Shown: positions 14,633-19,554 of the stretch, in pieces
How positions within the stretch are numbered: position 1 is the first letter of the stretch
Layout of the letters: every line of letters starts with the position of its first letter
Origin: a virus
Direction: 5' to 3' (one strand)
Length of the DNA: 21,125 bases
Virus record (IMG/VR): IMGVR_UViG_3300001970_000067
Location: 1 to 21,125 of that record
Position numbers and translations under genes: made by a program
Notes under the pieces: generated by a model
Database searches by the model: none
What the model was told of the DNA's origin: nothing
The model's input: the letters and a program-made list of their open reading frames with translations, nothing else

Positions 14633-14797
14633 CTAAGTACCAAGCAATGCCAGAGCCTGAGCAACAGGCGGTCGTTGCTCGAATTGCTGAGCCAGGCCGC
14701 ACAGGATGCCAATTGCAGTCAGGCCGCTCCCGCCAATAACGACAATTTCCCACACACTGTCTGGCACGTTCTCAACAAAGTCAAGAAAATCTTTCAT
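14633..14797 (-). CDS. Small membrane protein downstream of the integrase
   Basis: A 54-codon frame on the minus strand beginning at the complement of 14797, 18 bases after the integrase stop in the same direction. It reads MKDFLDFVENVPDSVWEIVV, continuing through a Gly-rich hydrophobic helix (IGGSGLTAIGILCGLA) to QQFEQRPPVAQALALLGT. That is an acidic amphipathic N-terminus, one membrane span and a short cytoplasmic or periplasmic tail. No strong Shine-Dalgarno precedes it, so coupling to integrase translation is likely. A lysogen-expressed small membrane protein could serve superinfection exclusion, but that is inference only. Confidence 0.6.
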   Translation of the reverse strand: MKDFLDFVENVPDSVWEIVVIGGSGLTAIGILCGLAQQFEQRPPVAQALALLGT

Positions 14798-14815
14798 TAT
14801 GTCGTCGCCAGCAAC

Positions 14816-15703
14816 TCAAGCCGCCGGCTTGTCGCCTAAACCGAAATCGGGCAACACTTCCGCCGCCGACACCCGCCGGCCGACGATCCGGTTGTCGAGG
14901 TAGTGCTTCTCCGAGGTGCTCGACCGGTCGTGGTCAAGCAGCTGCTGGGCATTGCCACCGCCGGCAGCCACGTAGCTGGCCGCTGTTTTGCGGAACGCAT
15001 GCCACGCCCGGTACTGCACGCCGGCCATCTTGCAGAGCTTCTTCAGCCGCAGCCACCGCACCTGCTCGCATTTGGTCCAGGGCCAGACCGGATCGTCGGG
15101 CTCTCCTCGCTGCTGCTCAAGCATCGCCGCCAGATCAGCCGAGATGCCACGCTCGACGTCGCGGGTGCGGCCCTTGCGGGTTTCGGCGAGGAACGTGACG
15201 CACCGCCTGCTAGGATCGACGCATTGCCACGTGACGGCCTGCACCTCGCCAACCCGGCCGGCGGTCTGCACCATGCAAGCCACAAACGTCTGCCAGTACC
15301 AGGCCGCTGGCTTGCCCGACTCGGTGCCATTGAGCTGGCCGGCAGCCCGGACGATCGCCTGCACTTCCTCGACAAGGTATGCCTGCGGCAGCCTCGGGGC
15401 CGCCCGCATCGGGGCCAGCGTGAGAAACTCCGATATTATACGTTTTTTCGCACAGTATGCGGCTATTGCACACAGCTGGACCCGATCCTTCAGCACGGTC
15501 GTCCGCCTCACTGGCCGCTTTGGATCGCTCAGCCGGTGGGCGAGGAACTTGCTAACGACGATGTCGTCGAGATCCTCGAGCACGGGCTCACGCCCAAGGT
15601 ACTCAGCGAACCTGTCGAGGGTGTGCCCGTAGAGCACGATCGTCCTGGGGGCCAACTGGTAGAGCGGGGCGTACCGCTCAAGCAAAACTTCACGCAGCAA
15701 CAT
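14816..15703 (-). CDS. int: Tyrosine recombinase, phage integrase
   Basis: A 295-residue protein starting at the complement of 15703 behind AGGAG (15712-15717 region). Residues 1-95 form the SAM-like core-binding domain (LAPRTIVLYGHTLDRFAEYLG). The catalytic domain shows the expected residues: Arg150 (TAGRVGEV), Lys177 (ETRKGRT), His235 and Arg238 (WHAFRKT), His258 (LLDHD) and the nucleophile Tyr268 (KHYLDN). It would integrate and, with an excisionase, excise the phage. There is no obvious N-terminal arm-binding domain, so it is of the simpler type. It is transcribed against the late genes and divergently from the switch region. Confidence 0.95.
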   Translation of the reverse strand: MLLREVLLERYAPLYQLAPRTIVLYGHTLDRFAEYLGREPVLEDLDDIVVSKFLAHRLSDPKRPVRRTTVLKDRVQLCAIAAYCAKKRIISEFLTLAPMRAAPRLPQAYLVEEVQAIVRAAGQLNGTESGKPAAWYWQTFVACMVQTAGRVGEVQAVTWQCVDPSRRCVTFLAETRKGRTRDVERGISADLAAMLEQQRGEPDDPVWPWTKCEQVRWLRLKKLCKMAGVQYRAWHAFRKTAASYVAAGGGNAQQLLDHDRSSTSEKHYLDNRIVGRRVSAAEVLPDFGLGDKPAA

Positions 15704-15818
15704 GGTGGGGTTCTCCTAGGTAACGCCCCTCCGTGAGCTGGTTTCCTTTCTCCTCCGTCCGGGGCAGTCGCCCATCTTAGCGACTAGTGAACGGGTGTGC
15801 AGTCCCTTGCCCTCCGCC

Positions 15819-15874
15819 TAAACGCCCCGGCCGTGCAGGCATCATACGCAATGTTGCACGGCCGGGGCTGTTTA
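15819..15874. other. Long near-perfect hairpin upstream of the integrase
   Basis: GCCCCGGCCGTGCA (15824-15837) is perfectly complementary to TGCACGGCCGGGGC (15855-15868), with a 17-base loop. The flanks TAAAC and TGTTTA extend the pairing past a single bulged base. It sits between the divergent integrase and Xis-like genes. Possible roles are a bidirectional transcription barrier between integrase and early promoters, a recombinase or regulator binding site, or part of attP. No T-run follows directly. Confidence 0.6.
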
Positions 15875-15883
15875 GTCCCCACG
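15871..15883 (+). repeat. 13-bp direct repeat, left copy
   Basis: TTTAGTCCCCACG at 15871-15883 recurs exactly at 16690-16702. Both copies are preceded by CT. The two copies bracket the Xis-like, HTH and micro-ORF genes with their promoters and operators. They could be a regulator site or the trace of an insertion or duplication of the switch block. Confidence 0.5.
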
Positions 15884-15896
15884 GATTTGGTGGCAT

Positions 15897-15925
15897 TTGC
15901 TTTCTTGTGTTGATAGCGTTACTAT
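15897..15925 (+). promoter_or_regulatory. Sigma70-like promoter of the Xis-like gene, predicted leaderless
   Basis: TTGCTT (15897-15902) is followed after 17 bases by TACTAT (15920-15925). The ATG at 15932 lies six bases beyond the -10 box, so the expected transcription start coincides with the A of the ATG. No Shine-Dalgarno sequence is present. The -10 box is overlapped by the operator-like palindrome at 15912-15926. Confidence 0.55.
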
Positions 15926-15926
15926 C
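15912..15926. promoter_or_regulatory. Operator-like site A
   Basis: GATAGCGTTACTATC is palindromic in its outer five bases (GATAG...CTATC) and contains TAGCGTTACTA. That motif matches, at 10 of 11 bases and on the opposite strand, the two TAGTGACGCTA sites at 16625 and 16654. It overlaps the -10 box of the promoter above, so binding would repress it. Confidence 0.5.
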
Positions 15927-15931
15927 GGGTC

Positions 15932-16186
15932 ATGTTGACAATGGCATCACCAGACGAAACGTGGATCACGGTGGCCGAGGCGGTAGAGCTTTCAGGCTGC
16001 ACTGAGGGCTATATTCGCCGGCTGCTCGGGGCCGGCGATTCTCGCCTGTCCGGCTGGAAGGCTGGCGAGCGAGCCTGGTTGGTGAAGCGGGCCGACGTGC
16101 TGCAACTGAAAAAAGAGTTGACGACACGCTCGAACCTTCGCCGCCACGAGCGGACGGCCAAGAAGGGCAAACGCAAAAAGGCCTAG
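15932..16186 (+). CDS. Excisionase or MerR-type HTH protein
   Basis: An 84-residue protein. Residues about 8-55 (WITVAEAVELSGCTEGYIRRLLGAGDSRLSGWKAGERAWLVKRADVLQL) match the small winged helix of the HTH_17/excisionase group: an EAVE-LSG recognition start, YIRRLL, and an RxWLV wing. A strongly basic C-terminus (ERTAKKGKRKKA) follows. The role is probably excision with the integrase or repression at the switch. ATG 15932 is used without a Shine-Dalgarno; a second ATG at 15941 also lacks one. It is the first gene transcribed rightward from the switch. Confidence 0.75.
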   Translation: MLTMASPDETWITVAEAVELSGCTEGYIRRLLGAGDSRLSGWKAGERAWLVKRADVLQLKKELTTRSNLRRHERTAKKGKRKKA

Positions 16187-16215
16187 TTTTCTAGGGCCGA
16201 ACGCCGCCTAGAAAA
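16187..16215. other. Palindrome just after the Xis-like stop
   Basis: TTTTCTAGG (16187-16195) and CCTAGAAAA (16207-16215) are perfectly complementary around an 11-base loop. The element begins at the base after the stop codon. The 3' side is A-rich on the plus strand, so a rightward intrinsic terminator is unlikely; read leftward it resembles a weak hairpin. It could reduce readthrough or bind a regulator. Confidence 0.45.
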
Positions 16216-16242
16216 AAATCCCAAAAAATTCCCTCAACCCTG

Positions 16243-16271
16243 TTGACAGCAAGTAACGATAACGCTACTAT
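16243..16271 (+). promoter_or_regulatory. Strong sigma70-like promoter of the small HTH gene with operator B
   Basis: TTGACA (16243-16248), 17 bases, then TACTAT (16266-16271) is the best promoter in the window. TAACGCTA (16260-16267), the reverse complement of TAGCGTTA from operator A, touches the -10 box. An ATG lies at 16278, at the expected transcription start, opening a nine-codon frame (MTRQGAAIH, 16278-16307). That frame ends just before the ribosome binding site of the next gene and could be a leaderless leader peptide. The layout TACTATnnGGnCATG is shared with the promoter at 15920. Confidence 0.7.
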
Positions 16272-16322
16272 GAGGGCATGACGCGGCAAGGAGCCGCAAT
16301 CCACTAACCAGGAGAAATGAAA

Positions 16323-16487
16323 ATGGGTGCCATTCGGATTCGCCAGAAAATGCGTCGCTACAAAGTGACCATCCGCGAGCTGGCTGCTCGCCTGCAGATG
16401 CCGATGACCAAGGTTCGCTACGCCTTGAAGCATGGCGTCAGCAGCGACAACGCTCTTCGGGATTGGCTTGAGGCAATCGCAAAGTAG
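16323..16487 (+). CDS. Small HTH regulator, Cro-like candidate
   Basis: A 54-residue basic protein. AGGAG at 16310-16314 is eight bases before ATG 16323; ATG 16317 in the same frame is too close. VTIRELAARLQMPMTKVRYALKHGVSSDNALRDWLEAIAK fits a helix-turn-helix (ELAARLQMPMTKVRYAL) with a final helix. Small phage regulators of this kind act as Cro or repressor at nearby operators. It follows the strongest promoter of the switch, and the repeated TAGCGTNACTA motif is the natural candidate for its binding site (inference). DNA-binding family assignment is by eye. Confidence 0.65.
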   Translation: MGAIRIRQKMRRYKVTIRELAARLQMPMTKVRYALKHGVSSDNALRDWLEAIAK

Positions 16488-16496
16488 CAACCACCC

Positions 16497-16522
16497 GCCC
16501 GGCGGCACTGAGGCCGCCGGGC
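16497..16522. other. GC-rich hairpin between HTH gene and micro-ORF
   Basis: GCCCGGCGGC (16497-16506) and GCCGCCGGGC (16513-16522) form a perfect 10-base-pair stem with a six-base loop, ten bases after the HTH stop. No T-run follows, so it may be an mRNA-stability element or a Rho-type attenuator rather than a standard terminator. Confidence 0.55.
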
Positions 16523-16549
16523 AACACCAACGCCAAGGAGGGCACCACC

Positions 16550-16621
16550 ATGAACATCGCAGTCGTAATCGAAATCCTGATCGCCATCGCCAAAATCCTC
16601 GCTGCCGGAAATTGGTGTTGA
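16550..16621 (+). CDS. 23-codon hydrophobic micro-ORF
   Basis: ATG 16550 is preceded by AAGGAGGG at about 16534-16541, a strong ribosome binding site with somewhat long spacing. The peptide begins MNIAVVIEILIAIAKILAAG and ends NWC. It is almost entirely hydrophobic with a single Glu and Lys, like small membrane peptides or type I toxin-like products. The strong ribosome binding site and the position directly before an operator-bearing promoter argue that it is real, but its small size keeps doubt. Confidence 0.4.
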   Translation: MNIAVVIEILIAIAKILAAGNWC

Positions 16622-16647
16622 CCGTAGTGACGCTACAGGCACAAAAT
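16618..16647 (+). promoter_or_regulatory. Putative operator-covered promoter
   Basis: TTGACC (16618-16623) and CAAAAT (16642-16647) are 18 bases apart. The spacer contains operator motif TAGTGACGCTA at 16625-16635. The -10 box matches consensus at only four positions, so strength is uncertain; a regulator bound in the spacer would block it. Confidence 0.35.
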
Positions 16648-16671
16648 TGCACGTAGTGACGCTAGCGTCAC
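16625..16671. promoter_or_regulatory. Operator-like sites C1 and C2
   Basis: TAGTGACGCTA occurs at 16625-16635 and again at 16654-16664, 29 bases apart. The second copy is part of a perfect 16-bp palindrome, GTGACGCTAGCGTCAC (16656-16671). Both copies are preceded by CG and followed at some distance by CAGG. The reverse complement TAGCGTCACTA differs by one base from operator A. The cluster looks like a phage operator array. Confidence 0.6.
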
Positions 16672-16689
16672 AGGATCGGCAGCAAGGCT

Positions 16690-16702
16690 TTTAGTCCCCA
16701 CG
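16690..16702 (+). repeat. 13-bp direct repeat, right copy
   Basis: TTTAGTCCCCACG, identical to 15871-15883 and 819 bases away. It ends nine bases before the TTGACC box of the promoter at 16711. Confidence 0.5.
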
Positions 16703-16710
16703 CTTTTCTT

Positions 16711-16738
16711 TTGACCAAGCACGGAACAGGGATATACC
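16711..16738 (+). promoter_or_regulatory. Sigma70-like promoter of the early operon
   Basis: TTGACC (16711-16716), 16 bases, TATACC (16733-16738), 44 bases before the ATG of the first early gene at 16782, which has its own ribosome binding site. No TAGCGTNACTA copy overlaps it; the nearest is at 16654-16671. It is a plausible start of the rightward early transcript. Confidence 0.5.
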
Positions 16739-16781
16739 AATCAACAGCGGCATGGACGCCGGTACACCAAGGAGCAAGAAA

Positions 16782-17138
16782 ATGCGAACGCCCACACCTT
16801 CTGAGATCAGGCAGCGATGCGTCGCCGAGCGCAAAAACTGGACGACAGCCGAAAGGCTGCGGCGGGACGTCGGCCAAGCCGACCAGTGGCGGGCAACCGC
16901 CGTACCCGAATTGGTGATCACGTCGGCGCTCAACTACGAGGCTGGCTGCAGCGAGTCACCCGAGCCCACGCCACCCTCTGCCACGTCGTGCGTGTCTACG
17001 GCGCACCAGAGCGAGCAGGCGGGGCATCAAACGCCGGCAACGTCTACGTCGAGCGGGCTGCCAGCGGCGATCCGACGCTACTGCACGACGCCCTCGGCGC
17101 AGCAATCGACACGCTCGCAGGGATCAGAGCAGAGGTGA
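16782..17138 (+). CDS. First early-operon protein, orphan
   Basis: A 118-codon frame with AAGGAG before ATG 16782. The N-terminal 45 residues (MRTPTPSEIRQRCVAERKNW, then TTAERLRRDVGQADQWRATAVPELV) look like a family of short planctomycete and phage orphans with PxEIxxRC...W(T/S)xxExxRR. After about residue 50 the frame turns Ser/Thr/Pro-rich and low in complexity, while another frame over the same bases becomes more protein-like. The real gene may be shorter, or there may be a frameshift near 16920. Function unknown. Confidence 0.55.
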   Translation: MRTPTPSEIRQRCVAERKNWTTAERLRRDVGQADQWRATAVPELVITSALNYEAGCSESPEPTPPSATSCVSTAHQSEQAGHQTPATSTSSGLPAAIRRYCTTPSAQQSTRSQGSEQR

Positions 17139-17146
17139 GCGACCAC

Positions 17147-17266
17147 ATGGACAAGACCAAACCATGCCGGGGCAAGCCCGGCTCGGCGGCAAAAGTGCAA
17201 GAAATGGCCCGCAGGGCCGCAGCAGGGCAAAGCATTTTTCATCGGGACGATCGAGTGCGGTCATAG
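17147..17266 (+). CDS. Short basic orphan protein
   Basis: A 39-residue protein from ATG 17147 with GAGGTGAG upstream (17132-17139). The sequence MDKTKPCRGKPGSAAKVQEM followed by ARRAAAGQSIFHRDD resembles short planctomycete and phage orphans of the pattern GxPGSAAKVExxRxRxxAGxxLFHxxD. The same frame stays open to the left as far as the 16817 region and reads as credible protein from about 16988 (GNVYVERAASGDPTLLHDAL, then GAAIDTLAGIRAEVSDH). A GTG start at 16988 or fusion with the previous gene by frameshift is therefore possible. Confidence 0.5.
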   Translation: MDKTKPCRGKPGSAAKVQEMARRAAAGQSIFHRDDRVRS

Positions 17267-17278
17267 GACGACCGCTTG

Positions 17279-17340
17279 GCCAAGGATGGCTTGACCGGTG
17301 CGGCGGGCGATGGATCGCCAGCCGGCCGGATTTCACGGAG
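17279..17340 (+). promoter_or_regulatory. CsrA-site-like leader of the csrA gene
   Basis: GCCAAGGATGGC (17279-17290) folds with AAGGAT as a six-base loop. GGCGATGGATCGCC (17306-17319) is a perfect five-base-pair stem with TGGA as loop. A further GGA lies at 17328-17330, and the Shine-Dalgarno GGAG (17337-17340) carries another. Loop-exposed GGA motifs repeated up to the ribosome binding site are the known hallmark of CsrA targets; the first also matches the CAAGGATG core. This suggests repression of csrA by its own product or by host CsrA. Confidence 0.55.
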
Positions 17341-17345
17341 CACAC

Positions 17346-17576
17346 ATGCTGCATCTAAGCAGGAAAGAAGGCGAGTCAATCGTCTTACCCGGCCGCTCGC
17401 TTCGGCCGCTCGACGACGACCAGATCGAGATCGTCGTGCTCGACATCATCGGAGACAAGGTCCGGCTGGGCATCGACGCCCCGGACGAAATCGAAGTTTA
17501 CCGCCACGAGGTGTGGCGGGGCATCAGGAGGGACGAACGCAAGGAGCGTGACAATGGGATTCAAGAGAGCTACTAA
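17346..17576 (+). CDS. csrA: CsrA-family translational regulator
   Basis: A 76-residue protein from ATG 17346. MLHLSRKEGESIVL matches the CsrA N-terminus (MLxLTRKxGExIxI). VLDIIGDKVRLGIDAPDEIEVYRHEVWRGI matches the core strands, the GxVRLGIxAP loop and the RNA-contact Arg in the V(H/Y)R motif. The usual E-E after that Arg is H-E here. A few extra residues (LPGRSLRPLDDD) sit between strands 1 and 2, and the C-terminal tail is charged and helical. CsrA dimers bind GGA loops in mRNA leaders and block translation. This phage copy may regulate phage or host mRNAs. It overlaps the next gene by 23 bases. Confidence 0.9.
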   Translation: MLHLSRKEGESIVLPGRSLRPLDDDQIEIVVLDIIGDKVRLGIDAPDEIEVYRHEVWRGIRRDERKERDNGIQESY

Positions 17577-18477
17577 AAGTCAGGCCAAGCTACGGGCTGC
17601 TGTTTTCGGTCCGAGCGGTGCTGGCAAGACCTACAGCAGTTTGCGAATTGCGAAGGGGCTGGCAGGCGACAAGCCGGTGGCGTTTATCGACACCGAGCGA
17701 GGATCGGCCAGCAAATACAGCGACCGCTTTGAGTTCGACGTCCTAGAACTCGACGACAAGACGGTCGATGGCTACGTCGCAGCGATCAAGCTGGCTGCCG
17801 CCGAGGGCTATGGCGTGCTGGTTATCGACAGCCTCAGCCATGCGTGGCAGCAGCTGCTCGAAGAGATCGACAAGCTGGCCAAGGCCAAATACAGAGGCAA
17901 CACGTGGTCGGCCTGGTCAGAGGGCACGCCGCTGCAGCGTCGCCTGATCGACGCCATCCTGAATTTTCCGGGCCACATCATCGCCACGATGCGGTCGAAG
18001 ACTGAGTGGCAGACGACGCAGGACAACGGCAAGAGCCGCCCGGTGCGGGTTGGGCTGGCACCGGAACAGGGCAAGGGCGTCGAGTACGAGTTTGACCTGC
18101 TGCTCGAAATCAGCACCGAGCACATCGCCAACGTGATCAAGGATCGCACCGGCAAGTGGCAGGACAAGCTAATCGAAAAGCCCGGCGAGGATTTCGGTGC
18201 CGAGCTGGCTGCGTGGCTGAGCGACGGCGCGCCCGCAAAAACACCCCCCCCGGCACCAAAACCGGCCGAGGCACCGACCGATCCGCTGGTGGAGAAGATC
18301 CGCGAGACGATCGCCAAGGCCGAGACGGTCAAGCGGCTGAGTGCCATCGTCGATCGCCTCGACACGCTGCTGTCGGAGGGTGCGATCGAGACCGAGGACT
18401 GGTCCGCTCTGACAGAGTTGGTCAATGAGCGACACAACGAGATTGAGCCACAGGAGGTGCCAGATGCCGTGGCCTGA
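17554..18477 (+). CDS. Sak4-like RecA-fold recombination ATPase
   Basis: A 307-residue protein. ATG 17554 with AAGGAG seven bases upstream is preferred over GTG 17548. Walker A is GPSGAGKT (residues 19-26) and Walker B is GVLVIDSLSHAW (Asp92). The segment GHIIATMRSKTEWQ...GKSRPVRVGLAPEQGKGVEYEFDLLLEI is typical of phage nucleotide-binding proteins of the Sak4 (short RecA-like) group. A Pro-rich linker (about residues 227-245) leads to a C-terminal helical region. Sak4 proteins promote single-strand annealing together with an SSB, and an SSB-like gene follows two genes downstream. Acts on phage DNA in the cytoplasm. Confidence 0.87.
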   Translation: MGFKRATKSQAKLRAAVFGPSGAGKTYSSLRIAKGLAGDKPVAFIDTERGSASKYSDRFEFDVLELDDKTVDGYVAAIKLAAAEGYGVLVIDSLSHAWQQLLEEIDKLAKAKYRGNTWSAWSEGTPLQRRLIDAILNFPGHIIATMRSKTEWQTTQDNGKSRPVRVGLAPEQGKGVEYEFDLLLEISTEHIANVIKDRTGKWQDKLIEKPGEDFGAELAAWLSDGAPAKTPPPAPKPAEAPTDPLVEKIRETIAKAETVKRLSAIVDRLDTLLSEGAIETEDWSALTELVNERHNEIEPQEVPDAVA

Positions 18478-18643
18478 CCGAGCGACCGAGCAGGAGCTTC
18501 TATGGCGCTGCCAGCGGCTGCTTGACAAATGGCAGGAGGGCGAGCTGTCACCAGACGAGGCCCTCGACGACATCGGAAACCTCTGCAGCACGGTGCGGCA
18601 CGAGGTGATCGGAGACGACCAAGACCCGGAGGTGCAGACATGA
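18464..18643 (+). CDS. Small helical protein between Sak4-like and SSB-like genes
   Basis: A 59-residue acidic helical protein. ATG 18464 with AGGAGG six bases upstream is preferred over the in-frame upstream ATG at 18425. MPWPDRATEQELLWRCQRLL then DKWQEGELSPDEALDDIGNL. It overlaps the end of the Sak4-like gene and the start of the SSB-like gene, which implies tight co-translation with the recombination pair. It may be a mediator or loader, or an unrelated small orphan. No family is recognised. Confidence 0.65.
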   Translation: MPWPDRATEQELLWRCQRLLDKWQEGELSPDEALDDIGNLCSTVRHEVIGDDQDPEVQT

Positions 18644-19131
18644 GATGGGACGATTTTATTGACGGCGACGACGGCCAGGTGGCCACCCAGGCACCCGAGC
18701 AGCTGCTGCCCGATGGGACGCACGTCGGCAAGATCGGCTGGGTGCAGATCGGCAGCAAGGACTGGGCGAAGAAGGACGAGCAAAACCCGGACGGGCTGTG
18801 CATAACCGTCCGGGTAGACGTCGCCAAATACAAGTCGGTGTTCCAAAGCATCCCATGCCACTGGCGTGGTGCCATTGAAGAGCTTTGCCGCTCGGCTCGG
18901 GTTGATCCGCCGGTCAGAGGCGAGGACTGGGACGAGGACCAGCTGCTCGACCAGGTGGTGAGCATCGAGACGCTGCTGAGCGTCAGCACCAAGGGCAACG
19001 AGTTCGTCAAGGTCGTGCGATTCAAGCCGACCAGCGAATCGAACACGCCTAAGCCCAAGCCGGTGAAGCAGACGGCGGCTCAGAAGATCGACGCCGAGAC
19101 CAAGGCGGACCTGGACGACATCCCCTTTTAA
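18640..19131 (+). CDS. SSB-like single-strand DNA-binding protein
   Basis: A 163-residue protein whose ATG 18640 overlaps the previous stop, with GGAGG upstream. The first 120 residues form a beta-rich domain (LPDGTHVGKIGWVQIGSKDW...GLCITVRVDVAKYKSVFQSIP), similar in style to the DUF669/phage SSB-like group. The C-terminus has a flexible Pro/Lys linker and ends in DLDDIPF, nearly identical to the acidic SSB tail (DDDIPF) that recruits replication and repair partners. With the Sak4-like ATPase it should form a recombination module. The tail motif is seen directly; the fold assignment is inference. Confidence 0.75.
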   Translation: MRWDDFIDGDDGQVATQAPEQLLPDGTHVGKIGWVQIGSKDWAKKDEQNPDGLCITVRVDVAKYKSVFQSIPCHWRGAIEELCRSARVDPPVRGEDWDEDQLLDQVVSIETLLSVSTKGNEFVKVVRFKPTSESNTPKPKPVKQTAAQKIDAETKADLDDIPF

Positions 19132-19140
19132 GGAGAGACC

Positions 19141-19392
19141 ATGAGGCTTAGACGACTTGACGGATACCGAGAGCCAGAGCAGATCACTGACCGCAGCGTA
19201 ATCAGGTTTCTCGAAGAGTACGGGCTGGATGGCATGGTCGAGCACGTGAAACGGCTGTCGCAGGCCGCTGCGAGCATGGCAGACCAGCGAGCCCGTGCCG
19301 ACCGGCTGGCGCGGCGACTGCAGCAGTACGAGCGGCCTGCGGTGGCGGAAACGATGAGAAGCCACCGGGCCGGTCCTGAGAGTGACGGTTGA
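19141..19392 (+). CDS. Small coiled-coil-like orphan protein
   Basis: An 83-residue protein with AAGGAG before ATG 19141. After a basic N-terminus (MRLRRLDGYREPEQITDRSV) it is strongly helical (VIRFLEEYGLDGMVEHVKRLSQAAASMADQRARADRLARRLQQYER), with heptad-like spacing that suggests a coiled coil. It follows the recombination genes in the same direction. No family is recognised. Confidence 0.6.
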   Translation: MRLRRLDGYREPEQITDRSVIRFLEEYGLDGMVEHVKRLSQAAASMADQRARADRLARRLQQYERPAVAETMRSHRAGPESDG

Positions 19393-19416
19393 CACAACGC
19401 AGCCCTGCGACGCTGT

Positions 19417-19530
19417 ACGGTAAAGCGTGACGGGCAGCCAAGCGGTCGAGTGGCTTTGTAACACCGCTGTCGCAGCTGATGTAGCAAACTCCCATCGGTA
19501 AAGTGGCCGCCGGCCCGGCGTGACAGGGCA
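19417..19530 (+). repeat. Short two-part direct repeat and tRNA-like hairpin in a gene gap
   Basis: The 162-base gap between 19392 and 19555 contains CGGTAAAG twice (starting near 19418 and 19495), each followed by a CGTGAC(G/A)GG(G)CA segment. Between them, AGCGGT (about 19452) and ACCGCT pair around a 16-base loop. The stretch AGCCAAGCGGT...TTTGTAACACCGC...GTCGC resembles the D and anticodon regions of a tRNA lacking the 5' half of its anticodon stem, and no TTCGA T-loop follows. A 24-codon frame (GTG 19427 to TAA 19501) also crosses it. It may be a tRNA remnant or a regulatory hairpin. Confidence 0.35.
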
Positions 19531-19554
19531 AATACAACGAAAGGAGCGACAAGG

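Noticed and set aside
14536-14739. 67-codon plus-strand frame after the late genes
   Set aside because: No ribosome binding site, compositionally random, and it overlaps the better-supported minus-strand membrane gene.
14903-15736. 277-codon plus-strand frame opposite the integrase
   Set aside because: It is fully antisense to an integrase with all catalytic residues in place; no motif or good start supports it.
15819-15874. Hairpin upstream of the integrase read as a plain intrinsic terminator
   Set aside because: No T-run follows the stem on either strand, and it lies between divergent genes rather than at a gene end.
17808-19464. Long minus-strand open frames opposite the Sak4-like and SSB-like genes
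   Set aside because: They are shadows of GC-rich plus-strand genes: their products are low-complexity and without motifs, while the plus-strand proteins have clear motifs and ribosome binding sites.
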